Below the pieces are notes generated by a model. It ran no database searches. It was given only the letters and a program-made list of their open reading frames with translations, and was not told the origin of the DNA. Of a stretch of DNA of 64,000 bases, positions 47,754 to 60,086 are shown piece by piece. Made by a program: the position numbers and the translations under genes. The stretch spans positions 36,458,174-36,522,173 of the forward strand of contig NC_089280.1 of NCBI RefSeq assembly GCF_963678975.1, in the 5' to 3' direction. This DNA comes from Dysidea avara (lineage: Eukaryota > Porifera > Demospongiae > Dictyoceratida > Dysideidae). Position 1 is the stretch's first letter. The number at the start of each line of letters is the position of its first letter.

Positions 47754-50700
47754 ATGGATATGATGCCAATGAATTGTACGATGCCCATGAACTGTAGTAT
47801 GAGCATGGGACCGATGAAGATGCAGGTATGATTGCTATACTGCCATACACAGTGAGTTACAGAATTTAATGGCGTTAGATGTACTTCTACTTTGGGGTTC
47901 ATAACGTCACGGTGTTGTTTGAAGGATGGGACATAAATTCCGTAGGAGGTGCGTTATTGTAGTATCTGTTGTGTATCCAGATATTCTTGTACGCGTCACA
48001 CTACACTATTTCATACAATTCTTAGTTGAACAGTTTTTATTCTGGGAGAAAAACTGCTCCCACTGGTGTGAGATTAGCAGTCCTGCCAACCTAGGAAATA
48101 GAAAAACCTTGAGATTCCTGTCTTGATGTCCAGAACAGATTGCTGTATCTGCACAGCTTAGGTAGGGACAGCAGGTGACAAAGCCCCAAGCTATGCCTGG
48201 AACCATGACAAGGCCAGCAACACACATACACATCTTCATATGAGTGTCAGTATAGCATTTAAAACAAGTACATCACTAAGCTACGTATGCATGGAATTGT
48301 AGACCTACAAGTGTGTGCAGGAGTCTTCTCACTTCTCCAGCTAAATAGCTATGTTCTTACTTGAATGCCACAAACTATAAAGCCATTACCCCAGTGACTA
48401 ATACTTCACTTGGAAGATTCTCGACTTGAAAGCACAAGGCACTTACAATATCACATGATGATATGGAGTTGAGAAGTATCAATTTCTACCTAGAGGCTGA
48501 AACTAAATGAAAATCTCACCAAACACATGCTACATACCTAAAACATATAACTGGGGTGAGTAGGTGCTCATGGTGTCACTCTAGCTATTCAATCACCTTC
48601 TCCAATGAAGTAGGCTTGCCTCTTGAGTTCTGACCTTGTAAACCCATGTCTATTTCACTAGTGTTAAGTAGATGGTTCAAGGCCAATATTTCATGACTTT
48701 GTCTCAATCCCCGCCGTTTTTCTGCTTTAATCACTTGATTGCATCTCTATTTATTGCCTAACATTTTATAGTTGTACCACTATCAAGTTACCCAGGGGCA
48801 AGCCCGGGGGATATCCCATAGGTGACACAGCAACTTTGTGTAAGTTAGATGTCTGTTCGTGGTGTTGTGTATAACACTAGCTACTTCAGAGGTAGCTACT
48901 TCCTTGGTTCATTGCATTACTGTACACTTTAGTTTAGACCCTTAGCTAACTAACGGTGACGATCTGTGAGAACTAGAAGGCTTAACTGAAAAACTGTGAG
49001 TTTAGAGCTACTGCTGCTGAGACCTTGAGCTTGATAGTGAAATCGTGAGACTCACGGTAAATCCGTGAGGGTTGGCAGGATTGGATTAGTGTAGTGTGGT
49101 GGTGTCCTGTACCTTCATATGGAGAGGAAGTTACTAGCAGTACAATGATGTAATTAACATTGTCACAATGGGGCAAGGGGCCCGACACAAACTGGAATCC
49201 AACACAATCCCAATAATGGAATTGGAATCTTGGTCATAAATCTGAAATTTCTGGTAAAATGGAATCTCAATGAGTTTTATAAGTCGATCCAATTAATTAT
49301 ACTGTGAATTATCAGTCTTTAGTATCATGAGCCATACACACGTCTCGACTCTTGACATGTTTGTATAGGCTGCTTTTCTGACGTCACAAGTGATCCAGTT
49401 GGTATGGTACCTAGTTGAGTTCATCTATGTGTAGCTAGCTATGCATATTTTGAGAATATTGGGTTTGGAATCTTTGTGAAAATTGGAATCTTGCACACGA
49501 TCTTTGGATGGTGTCAGATCCCTCACAATAGGGTGTGTTGTAATTGCTAAACAATAACTAAATCAAAATTAGAAATGGTATGCACAAACCATTTTCTAAG
49601 TCAGTTAGAGACTGCCCACTCAGATTTTTGTGGCTTTAAAAAACCTCAGCTTTGCATCGGGTTTTTAAAATCACGAGATCCTAGTGGTAGGTCTCTGACT
49701 ATTACATTGTTTTTGTAGCAGCTTAAAAATTATTGTTACCAATAACAAACAATAACTACAGTGGAACCCCTCTAAGACAGACACCATTGGGGAAATTAAA
49801 TATGTCCTTTATATGGAGGTGTCCTTATTTAAGGAGTTTCTAACATTTTTAAATATTCAGTTTTAATGTACGAGACTACACCAAGTGGTGGAGCAAGATG
49901 GGTTATGGTACTATGTGAACCAGATATGATCAGCAACAGAAATACTAGTTAAAGCACTGCCACGTGTGCAATATGGAAAAAATACCACACCCGAGTGCTA
50001 TTTTTTTTCATAGTACGCTCATACCACACCCGAGTGCTATTTTTTTCATAGTGCACGAGCGTATGCGGTGCTGTAACTGGTTTATTGTACTGGGTAAACT
50101 GGTTTGACCGATGTAACTAGTCACTTGTTTATGGTGTTAACGAAAGGAAATCTGCCTGTTGTTAGCTCTTCATTTATCAAATGGAAGCCCGTGTTTATTG
50201 AACAGTTTCATCTAGGAATTGGCGAAGAGTGGCTGCCGCATTTGGGGTCAATAAATGAGGGAACTAATAGTGAACTGAGTGATATGACTAGTGATGTGAA
50301 TCAAGTTTACCAGACGTGCAATCTGTTATGGAATTTGATGAGTATGGTAGCACTTCTCTGGCTATGTTGAGCGGTGAGAGCAATGCTGAGCACGGCAATG
50401 ATGGTTCAGTAACCAAGAAGTACAGTTATCGCTTCGAACAAAGAGGAAGGCAACTGAGAAGAAAGCAGCTACAGCACCTATGAAAGATTGTACTAATAGC
50501 CTTAATTGTAGTTGTTTCATTACTCCAGTGAGTTCTCCTGAACGTGAAAAGGCTGCCAAAGGAGTAATTCCTGCAAATACTTGGGCAAATTCAAACTGGG
50601 CTATTAAAAATTTTAAGGAATGGGTGTCAAATCAATCTGCAACTATACCTGATGATCCTGTACCACCTGAGTTACTAGAAAGTCAAGATCCTGAGCTACT

Positions 50701-53700
50701 ATGCAAGTGGTTATGCCGATATGTGATTGAGACACGGAGGACTAATGGATCACAATATCCTCCTTCAACTTTGAGGTCATTGTTGAGTGGAGTGAATCGT
50801 GTACTCCAGGAGAATAAAGCTCCATTTTCAATCCTAGATAAAGGTGATCATAGGATTAAGGATTTGTTACATACAATGGATACAATAAGGAATTGGAGCA
50901 ACTAAGAATAGTTTAAAGGTATTCGAACTTGATCATGAGGATATATTTTGGCAAAAGGGTCTCCTTGGGTTTTCTTCACCTAGAATATTACAGTGTATTT
51001 TTCTATGTGTGGCTCAATTTTGTATTAAGAGGAGTGCAGGAGCAACATGACCTGATTCCATCACAGTTTCTCCGTGTGCCTCATGAGAAGACTGTGTACA
51101 ATAGTTCAGTATATTATGAGTATACAGAATTAGCCTCAAAGAATAATCAGCACCGGTTCAAAGATATTAATGTACAGAACAAGGTTACTCGTGCATATGC
51201 TTTACGAGGAAATCAAAAGTGTGTCGTCAAGATATTAGATGAGTACTTGTCACTCCTTCTGTGTAATGCTCTGTATTTTTACATCAGGAGTTTTGCAAAG
51301 GTGAAGGAGATACTGCGTTCGCTAGACAATGAGTTGGTATAAATACATTTAAAAATGTTTTACCATGTTTATCAAAGGAGTTGGGCATTGAAGTGAGGTA
51401 TACTAACCACTCATTGCGTGCTATGGCTATTACCCGCATGTTCACTAGTGGAGTAGAAGAAGAAATCATTGCAGAAACCTCAGGGTATAAAAGTACTAAA
51501 GCTCTGAGGGCATACAAACGTACATCAGAACAGCAAAGGAAGCATGTGACAAGTGTCATCAACCAGACCGAGATGCCTGTTGTACACCTCAGTGTAATCT
51601 TGGTGCTTCTGATGTAATGTCTACAGTTCAATCAAGTTCTACTAATCCGAAGATCTCTGTAGTACAGTCTGATTGTTCTAGTGGTCAGAATCCTGTTGAA
51701 GAGAAGCCTACTGTTATGATGTCTGCTGCTCATTCTAGCTCTGCTCATTCTAGTAGTGGTACTACTCAGCCAAACCTCTCCGGAACATTTAGCAACTGTA
51801 CTATCAATTTTTATTTTAAATAGACAGCTAGTGATTGTACCTTTATGACTTTTACAGGTTTTGTATTGTACCCTGTTGTTGATTTAGGAAAGAAAAGGTA
51901 GTTTTGTAACTCCATGTTGTCTTTTTGTACACTTGGTTTAGAAAAAGGAATGGTATCATAGCTTAGTTAGAGCACTGCCGCGTGTACAATATGAAAATAA
52001 AAGCATGAGGGCGTGGGTGAGAGACTAATATAGCACGAGGCGGAGCAAGTGCTATATTAGGCTCGAGACCATGCCCGAGTGCTTTTATTTCATATTGTAC
52101 AAGTGTAGCAGTGCTTTAACTGGTTTAGAATGCTGTCTTGTCGTCTTGCTTGGAACGTTCGTTTCATGAATTCAAACTGCATCGGTTTTCAGCCATCAGA
52201 CAATCAGTATGTGTCTGTGTAGTACAGTTGTGGTAGTAATACAAGCAAATAGTATCTTTTTGGCTACTTTTGGCGATTAGAAATGTTATGCACGTGATCT
52301 TGTTTTCGTATTTATTTTTCAATCAATGCGTAACTGTTCTTTATTTTCCACAACTGTACTTTATTGTGACGTAAATGGAAAATATAGCACACTTGAATGT
52401 GTTACGGAAAATAGAGCATTCTTTTCGCTTTGATCTCACCAATGCAAAGTACTTTAAATATTGTGGGTACATTGTTTACTGTTTGGGGCTGTGGTGTAGA
52501 CTGTGCTGTATTAGATCAAAGGGAAAATACAGCACTCTTGGGCAAATACAGCACTGTTAGAAAATACAGCACACCTGTGGCCTTTGAAACCTGTACTACA
52601 CTATCCAGACAATTTAGGCATCACAAAAATTTTATACATGCTTCCGTAAAGACTTGTCCGGATTACCCTGTATATGATTAGTTATTAAGATGGTTGCATG
52701 CTATATAGATTATGTAGTGTATTATGTAGTGTATCCTGTAGTGCAGTTTATTTTAAAGTGCACCAGCTACTATTTTCATAAGCCCCGGGTAAGAACATTA
52801 ACAGCAGTACTTGTAATCTATACGCATTCATGTGGCTTCTCGTAACTTCAGCGCTTTGTCCTGCACTTTGTAGAATAGGCAATACAGAGACAGTACTTTC
52901 TGCACTAAAAGATGTAGTTCGATTGATTGTTGTAACTGGCAATGAACCTTTTTTACTTGTGTCCGCGATTAGTGAGATGTTGTACTGTGCTTGCCATATC
53001 TGGGAATTGTGCAGTGTCCGGTTTACGGAATAGAGAGGTGTCCGCTATTGAGGGGTCATTAATACACACAGGTATTGGAAGTTGTATTTGGGACTTTATT
53101 AATTGTCCATTATAAAGAGCTGACCGCCATTCAGGGGTGTCCATTAAGAGGGGTTCCACTGTAATAATATTTTAATCCAACACAACATTTAATAACAAGA
53201 ATTCTAAAATCTTTTTTGTAACATTAGGAAAACTATTCCACTGGCAATGAATTTATAACAACGCACTTTGACTTATTTACAACAGAATACCAGATCATAA
53301 ATAAACATATATGGGATACCTAAGCGTAAGTTGAGGCTTATACACAAAAGCTACACAAGATGTGTTACATCTTAGCTCTCACGCATTATGTGTGAGGCAC
53401 ACACATACATTTGGTAGTTATCTCATGTAGTTGTCCATTGTGCATTGCAATTCATGACAAAACTGTCCTTAAAATCATTTAAAATATCTCCTATATAAAT
53501 GGTGACCAAATCTTGAACTTAGCACAGAATAAATCAAGTAGAAAAGGATGCCAGTCTTACTGTATAAACATGTCACTCATTTTAGCCTCAGATGCCACTT
53601 TATAGGTTAAGATCTCTGAAAGTGTATGCACCTGCAGCTGAAGCCATGCAGAGCAGAGTTTAAGGCCATAATTATACAATAAGCAATAACAACAACATGA

Positions 53701-55883
53701 CTTATTGTAACAATTAATAACTATAACTTATTTAACTTTTAAAACCCTACAATACCTTTAACTAAAATACCTTACAAATACAACACTACAATGTGGTTAG
53801 TAGCTGACTGACTGAGCAGTTTAATAAAATTGTCTCAAGACACTTTTCACAAGTGGGCAGCATCATCAGCTCCAGTGACAGCTATAAGGCTATAACTAGG
53901 TCCCTCTTACTTTATTGGTGACAGCCTCAAATCTTCACATTTCATCTCTTCCACACATTACATGATCTTATAGTTTCTATGAATGCTAGACTGTTCCTCC
54001 ATACAAAGGGACTTTGGTAGGGATAAGTGTGACATGATTCTACCCTGCAAAACATTAAGGAAAAAGTCGGTGAGAAGTATCACGATTGTCATATAATGTT
54101 AGGCTAATGCAAATAAGTTAATTATGTTAACGGGCATTATAGTAAATCGTCCATTTGGTGAACACTGCTAAACTCCACCAATAATATCCCAATGTATTTG
54201 ATATTATGTATAAATCCAATAATGTAACAATTGTGTGTTGTATATCAACAGTAGTGGTAGGCAATCCATTAACTTGTTGCATCATCAGTGAAGTGACATT
54301 ATGGTACTATTCTACCATCATTACTAAATGTGATGTTTGCCTCACCGTTAGATCATGGTGGCTGGCTAGTGTATTGATATGCTTGTTCTCTTCTTCAATA
54401 GCAATGGTGGGGACTTTCTTTGCCATTTTTGTGATGGCATTGTTGTATGAAGGACTGAAGGTGTTCCGTGAGGTGTTGCACAGGAACAAGAGTAAGATAT
54501 TTGGCAAGATCGGTCCTAACACTGTTCAGTATATGAAAGTGCCGTCATCTGCAGAATTAGTCCCTCAACCAAACTCCTACAAGTGAGTGGTACGTGTGTG
54601 TGTGTGTGTGTGTGTGTGCATGCGTGTGGCCATGAAAAAATCACCCAAAAACCAGCCTCACTTTTACCTGACAACAATGAGGCAGTATTGGTTAGGTAAA
54701 ACTAAGCCCAAACAAGCTTTCAGATCAACCCGAAATGCTTTCAACAAGTTGCTATAAAATTTTATTAAACGGAAGTGACCGACTGATGCGTTCAGATAAG
54801 ATAATGGCTAAGGCTGCAGGCTTGAATTTTTCACTGTTCAACGTCACTTCAGCCGGACACGTGCCTTTTGGCATACCACAGTATGTACAATGCATTCTTC
54901 ATGGCTTACCAGTGTCCTCATTTGTGTCCTATTCATCTTTCAAGGTGTCGATTTGGCAGTAGCTTGTGATGGCTTCCCTTTGTAATGGAAATCGTCTGTT
55001 TTTCATAGTGGCTACTTTGATTGCAGAAGTGCTTTTCGAACAGTTCTTGATTTGTAATGCTGTGTAATGGGTTGAACATAGCCGACAACGAAGCGTAATG
55101 GATACCAGACGATAATTAATACCTGGCCTGGGCGCACAGCACCATTTCTTTATTTTGATGCGGTAGGCGTGGATTCACCAGTCTTAATAATTTTTTCTAA
55201 TAAATAATTGACCTCTGCTCATTCCAGCATGTCTTTATTGATTCTAGCTTTTGGTGCACCATACCAAACACTCAAATATACGGCTCACGTGATATAAAAT
55301 TAATGGGCACAGAATTCACCTTCTAACTCGATGCACCATATCAAACACTCAACTATATGACTCACGTGATATATAAAATTAATGGGCACAGAATTCACAT
55401 TTTACCAATAGCCAAACAAGTCAGGTTTTTGCTCAGCAGATCACAAATATTAGTATGGGAGGTTTTGTCTTCACATGTGTTAATATTGTTTGTCACCTTT
55501 TAACAAGTGTTTCATTCTGTCACAAACATGTTCACTTTCAGTAACCATTGTATCCATATCAGTGTACCACTATGTACAGTACTATATAGTGGTTAGCTTG
55601 CCAATGTTGTACCCATAAACACAAATGGAGCAATGGTATGTATCTTAATGTTTGCTCTTGTAGTGTTCCAGTTGGTGCCACCCTTGGAATACACATTATT
55701 CAGACATTACTTCATATGTTACAAGTTACAATTAGTTACTTCTTGATGTTGGTTGCTATGACTTACAATGTATGGCTATTCGTTGCCATAGTGTTGGGGG
55801 CGGGAGCTGGATACTTCCTGTTTGCAAGATTTCGTGGGCCAGGTACCCGGTCTGGCCAAGATGCTAACGAACACTGCCATTAA
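47754..55883 (+). CDS. SLC31A1: High-affinity copper transporter, CTR1/SLC31 family
   Basis: Four exons in phase: 47754-47825, 47879-47948, 54402-54582, 55664-55883; product 180 residues, close to the usual 190 for CTR1. Exon 1 gives a Met-rich extracellular start with ten Met in 24 residues (MDMMPMNCTMPMNC...), the copper-capture motif of the family. Exon 2 gives YFGVHNVTVLFEGW. Exon 3 completes the first membrane helix (AMVGTFFAIFVMALLYEGLK). Exon 4 carries helix 2 with the MxxxM copper-gate motif (M136, M140) and helix 3 with GxxxG (G153, G157), then the C-terminal HCH (178-180). The family works as a trimer at the plasma membrane importing Cu(I). Intron 1 is only 53 bases; intron 2 is 6.4 kb and filled with two TIR elements. 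The end of element C lies about 114 bases upstream of the ATG, so the promoter may include TE sequence. Confidence 0.95.
48078..49083. mobile_element. TIR element with 6-bp target duplication in CTR1 intron 2
   Basis: 1006 bp bounded by CAGTCCTGCCAACC and (reverse complement of right end) CAATCCTGCCAACC, with exact GATTAG duplications at 48072-48077 and 49084-49089. No transposase is seen. A six-base duplication is unusual for the common MITE groups, so the superfamily is open. Confidence 0.75.
49947..50078. mobile_element. Foldback MITE, AGTTAAAGCACTGC family (copy 1)
   Basis: Inverted ends AGTTAAAGCACTGCCACG and AGTTACAGCACCGCATACG, with a duplicated inner motif ataccacacccgagtgctat. It is just upstream of the recombinase relic. 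Confidence 0.7.
50435..51823 (+). pseudogene. Tyrosine recombinase, Crypton-like (DUF3504-type), decayed
   Basis: Reading across several frames gives a coherent order: a basic start (RTKRKATEKKAA), FKEWVSNQ, YVIETRRTNGSQYPPSTLRS, then in another frame NFVLRGVQEQHDLIPSQFLR with the first catalytic Arg, then YTNHSLRAMAITRMF with the H-x-x-R motif, SGYKSTKALRAYKRTS with the candidate Tyr nucleophile, and a Ser-rich tail ending NCTINFYFK. This is the layout of tyrosine recombinases of Crypton elements and the DUF3504 host proteins derived from them. Frame changes near 50900-51005 and 51290-51360 and an in-frame TGA mean it is not functional. Whether it moved on its own or was carried by the surrounding TIR unit is unclear. 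Confidence 0.82.
51965..52121. mobile_element. Foldback MITE, AGTTAAAGCACTGC family (copy 2)
   Basis: Inverted ends AGTTAGAGCACTGCCGCG and AGTTAAAGCACTGCTACA, stems extending through GTACAATATGAAA and AATAAAAGCA. It is just downstream of the recombinase relic, mirroring copy 1. Confidence 0.75.
53164..54401. other. Rest of CTR1 intron 2
   Basis: No further gene. A short open frame at 54206-54350 upstream of exon 3 also has phase-compatible splice sites, but the exon at 47879-47948 fits the family far better, so it is read as intron. Confidence 0.5.
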
Positions 55884-56944
55884 TACCGTACTAACTATTA
55901 ATGATGTTACACTGGTATATACAATCATACATTACTTCTTTACTTTTGTATATAGTATGTTCACTACATTAACTACAAATACAATAATATCTTTGTACAT
56001 GTATGTACTCTTTTAATACGCAAATGAAGAAGAGGAACGTTTGTTAGGAGTACCAGTAAAGGTGTGAGTTGTGCTGGTGGATCATTGTAACTCTGTGGTG
56101 ACTGGCTATACAGATCATTGCTGTTAGATATTAAGGTATTCCACTACATTTGTCCTACTGAAATTACACTAGTGATTAAACTGCATTCATAGCAAAGTAG
56201 TAATCTTAATCATTCAAGAGTGCTGGCATTGTATTTACTATTATATTATGGATTCTCAGCAGTACCAAGTTATCACTATTGAGAACATTGATGGTGTTTT
56301 TGCAATACAGCAAAGAATTAAAGCAAGACAAACAATACCTTATATAGGACATAACTAGCTAACATGTGATCTACACATGGGTTGTATCATATTGCTACAC
56401 TAAACTCACACAGCTTAGCAGCTACTGGTCTTATTACAGGGCTGGAGGAGCCGGTCTGACCAGTCAGTCCATAGCCTGACCACTTTTTCAGCACTAATTT
56501 TAACCCGAGTTGTTGATAGGCATTGGCCGATTATGCTGGTGTGTTTTTGAGAATGACAGATGCATAAATCATTGTGTAAGAATTGTGATATGCCAGTAGA
56601 ACACTTGCATCATATTGTTAAATCCTTCCCTGTGACAATCAGTCATGGAAAAGATTGAAACACTCTAATAGAACAGTCACCCTAATAGAGCACCTAGACA
56701 TTTACTTATTTATTAGTCAAATGCTTTATGAAGCTTTCAAAAACAAAATATATATAAATAGCTTTGCATGGAAGTGTACATAACTGGATGAATATTTGAG
56801 CACTACAGCATAGCATGATAGGGTAGGATTAAGCATGTAGCTTAGTTAGTGCTTAGCTAGCTATTCACTCACATTAAAATTAGTTATAAGTTGTTATATA
56901 GTTATCAGTTTCAAATGTTAGACTCATGCCGCATGTGTATATAG
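55884..56944. other. CTR1 3' region, no further supported gene
   Basis: It contains the likely CTR1 3' UTR, one dispersed motif pair at 56661-56692, and no clear AATAAA. A short open stretch near 56025-56060 ends at a GT donor but has no context. Confidence 0.4.
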
Positions 56945-59075
56945 TAGCTATAACAAAAGGGAACACTATTGTATTAACCTGTGTTACAACTATAGCTAAA
57001 GTAGCTAGCTATAACAGAAGGGAACACTATTGTATTAACATGTGTTACAACTATAGCTAAAGTAGCTAGCTATAACAAAAGGGAACACTATTGTATTAAC
57101 ATGTGTTACAACTATAGCTAAAGTAGCTAGTTATAACAAAAGGGAACACTACTGTATTAACATGTGTTACAACTATAGCTAAAGTAGCTAGCTATAACAA
57201 AAGGGAATACTACTGTATTAACATGTGTTACAACTATAGCTAAAGTAGCTAGCTATAACAAAAGGGAACACTATTGTATTAACATGTGTTACAACTATAG
57301 CTAAAGTAGCTAGCTATAACAAAAGGGAACACTACTGTATTAACATGTGTTACAACTATAGCTAAAGTAGCTAGCTATAACAAAAGGGAATACTACTGTA
57401 TTAACATGTGTTACAACTATAGCTAAAGTAGCTAGCTATAACAAAAGGGAACACTATTGTATTAACATGTGTTACAACTATAGCTAAAGTAGCTAGCTAT
57501 AACAAAAGGGAACACCATTGTATTAACATGTGTTACAACTATAGCTAAAGTAGCTAGCTATAACAAAAGGGAACACCATTGTATTAACATGTGTTACAAC
57601 TATAGCTAAAGTAGCTAGCTATAACAAAAGGGAACACCATTGTATTAACATGTGTTACAACTATAGCTAAAGTAGCTAGCTATAACAAAAGGGAACACCA
57701 TTGTATTAACATGTGTTACAACTATAGCTAAAGTAGCTAGCTATAACAAAAGGGAACACCATTGTATTAACATGTGTTACAACTATAGCTAAAGTAGCTA
57801 GCTATAACAAAAGGGAACACCATTGTATTAACATGTGTTACAACTATAGCTAAAGTAGCTAGCTATAACAAAAGGGAACACCATTGTATTAACATGTGTT
57901 ACAACTATAGCTAAAGTAGCTAGCTATAACAAAAGGGAACACCATTGTATTAACATGTGTTACAACTATAGCTAAAGTAGCTAGCTATAACAAAAGGGAA
58001 CACCATTGTATTAACATGTGTTACAACTATAGCTAAAGTAGCTAGCTATAACAAAAGGGAACACTATTGTATTAACATGTGTTACAACTATAGCTAAAGT
58101 AGCTAGCTATAACAAAAGGGAACACTATTGTATTAACATGTGTTACAACTATAGCTAAAGTAGCTAGTTATAACAAAAGGGAACACTATAGTATTAACAT
58201 GTGTTACAACTATAGCTAAAGTAGCTAGCTATAACAAAAGGGAACACCATTGTATTAACATGTGTTACAACTATAGCTAAAGTAGCTAGCTATAACAAAA
58301 GGGAACACCATTGTATTAACATGTGTTACAACTATAGCTAAAGTAGCTAGCTATAACAAAAGGGAACACCACTGTATTAACATGTGTTACAACTATAGCT
58401 AAAGTAGCTAGCTATAACAAAAGGGAACACCACTGTATTAACATGTGTTACAACTATAGCTAAAGTAGCTAGCTATAACAAAAGGGAACACCACTGTATT
58501 AACATGTGTTACAACTATAGCTAAAGTAGCTAGCTATAACAAAAGGGAACACCATTGTATTAACATGTGTTACAACTATAGCTAAAGTAGCTAGCTATAA
58601 CAAAAGGGAACACCATTGTATTAACATGTGTTACAACTATAGCTAAAGTAGCTAGCTATAACAAAAGGGAACACCATTGTATTAACATGTGTTACAACTA
58701 TAGCTAAAGTAGCTAGCTATAACAAAAGGGAACACCATTGTATTAACATGTGTTACAACTATAGCTAAAGTAGCTAGCTATAACAAAAGGGAACACCATT
58801 GTATTAACATGTGTTACAACTATAGCTAAAGTAGCTAGCTATAACAAAAGGGAACACCATTGTATTAACATGTGTTACAACTATAGCTAAAGTAGTTAGC
58901 TATAACAAAAGGGAACACTATTGTATTAACATGTGTTACAACTATAGCTAAAGTAGCTAGCTATAACAAAAGGGAACACTATTGTATTAACATGTGTTAC
59001 AACTGTAGCTAAAGTAGCTAGCTATAACAAAAGGGAACACTATTGTATTAACATGTGTTACAACTGTTATAGCTA
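56945..59075. repeat. 61-bp satellite array, about 35 copies
   Basis: The unit contains agctataacaaaagggaaca, then ttgtattaacatgtgttaca, then actatagctaaagtagct. Copies differ mainly in a few bases (CTATTG, CCATTG, CTACTG, CCACTG variants), so the array is highly homogenised. Units at about 57125-57490 show a three-unit (183-bp) higher-order repeat. The array lies between the 3' ends of the convergent CTR1 and MIGA genes. Confidence 0.98.
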
Positions 59076-59484
59076 ATGTAAGAAATTAATGTGAACACAT
59101 GATGTAGGTACATGCAGTGAGTTTTTACAGCTGAAAGATTTAATCTCAGAGCATGCAATTTTGAAAAATTTAACATGCCCCTAGGCCCCCCCCCCCTAAC
59201 ATTCACACAACAAAGTGCTCAGCATTTCATAGTGCCTACCCCGTAATTGGCCTGACCACTTTAGAATTGCCTGTATTAATGTTTTCCTGTTCAAGGAGTT
59301 AACAGTGTCAGACATACTATAAAAAATTTATGAGCCATCAGTTAAGCTCATGTATGGCCATGGGCTTTTGAGATGTTTTCCTTATACACTTAACATTTCA
59401 TGTTACTATAAATAACATTTTATGTTACCATAAATAACAAAATTACTATATATAGACAATAAAAATATGTTGGGTGGGTATTGT
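59076..59484. other. MIGA 3' flank, no gene
   Basis: AT-rich sequence with a C run near 59183 and a duplicated aacattttatgttac-like motif near 59395-59430. It is the expected place of the MIGA 3' UTR; no clear AATAAA was found. Confidence 0.4.
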
Positions 59485-60055
59485 TCAAGTAGCAGCTAGT
59501 AAGTCTTCACAAGTGTTCCTAGCTAACTGTGACACTTCAACAGTAAACTGTTCCCTCGACACGTATTGCATCTTCTCCAACGAGAATAGTGACTTCACAA
59601 ACTGTACAATCTTGTCCTGCAGTAATCAAAGTAATTAGTTTAGCTCCCACCCCACCAGCCCCTCCCCACTTCCTTCCTGGCCTAATGAAAACTAAGGCAC
59701 TGGCCAGTTTGAGTTCTTCTGTATACTGCATGCAGGCAGGTAGTTTGCTGAACCAAAGCTATCTATAATCAGTTTGATAACCTGTTTTACCAGTTTGATA
59801 ACCTGCTTTGCCAGTTGGATAACCTGCTTTACCAGTTTGATAACCTGCTTTACCAGTTTGATAACCCGTTTTACCAGTTTGATAACCTGCTTTACCAGTT
59901 TCACATACAACTTTATTTTAGATATTCAATCACCAGTTTGCCTCATCAGCACAATTCACTATACCACAAACATCCTACACAAAGTTATAGCCTCAAGGGA
60001 TAACAAGCTATATTGCATCATGTGTCCATCCTGGAATGGTTACGGATATACAAAA

Positions 60056-60086
<31 letters not shown>

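Larger units (their letters stand above)
49759..53161. mobile_element. 3.4-kb pogo-like TIR unit with TA duplication, enclosing a recombinase relic
   Basis: The left end CAGTGGAACCCCTCTAAGAC and the reverse complement of the right end CAGTGGAACCCCTCTTAATG share 15 terminal bases, and TA flanks both sides (49757-49758 and 53162-53163). GTGTCC-type subterminal repeats occur at both ends. Instead of a DDE transposase the interior holds a tyrosine-recombinase pseudogene flanked by two foldback MITEs. Confidence 0.78.

Noticed and set aside
47711..47902. Minus-strand ORF that looks like a membrane protein
   Set aside because: It is antisense to CTR1 exons 1 and 2; the plus strand has the Met-rich start, splice sites and correct phase.
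54206..54401. Alternative CTR1 exon upstream of exon 3
   Set aside because: It has a phase-compatible donor, but its sequence does not match the family, whereas 47879-47948 does exactly.
56945..59075. CRISPR-like regular repeat
   Set aside because: The repeats are contiguous with no unique spacers, and the genome is eukaryotic: it is a satellite.
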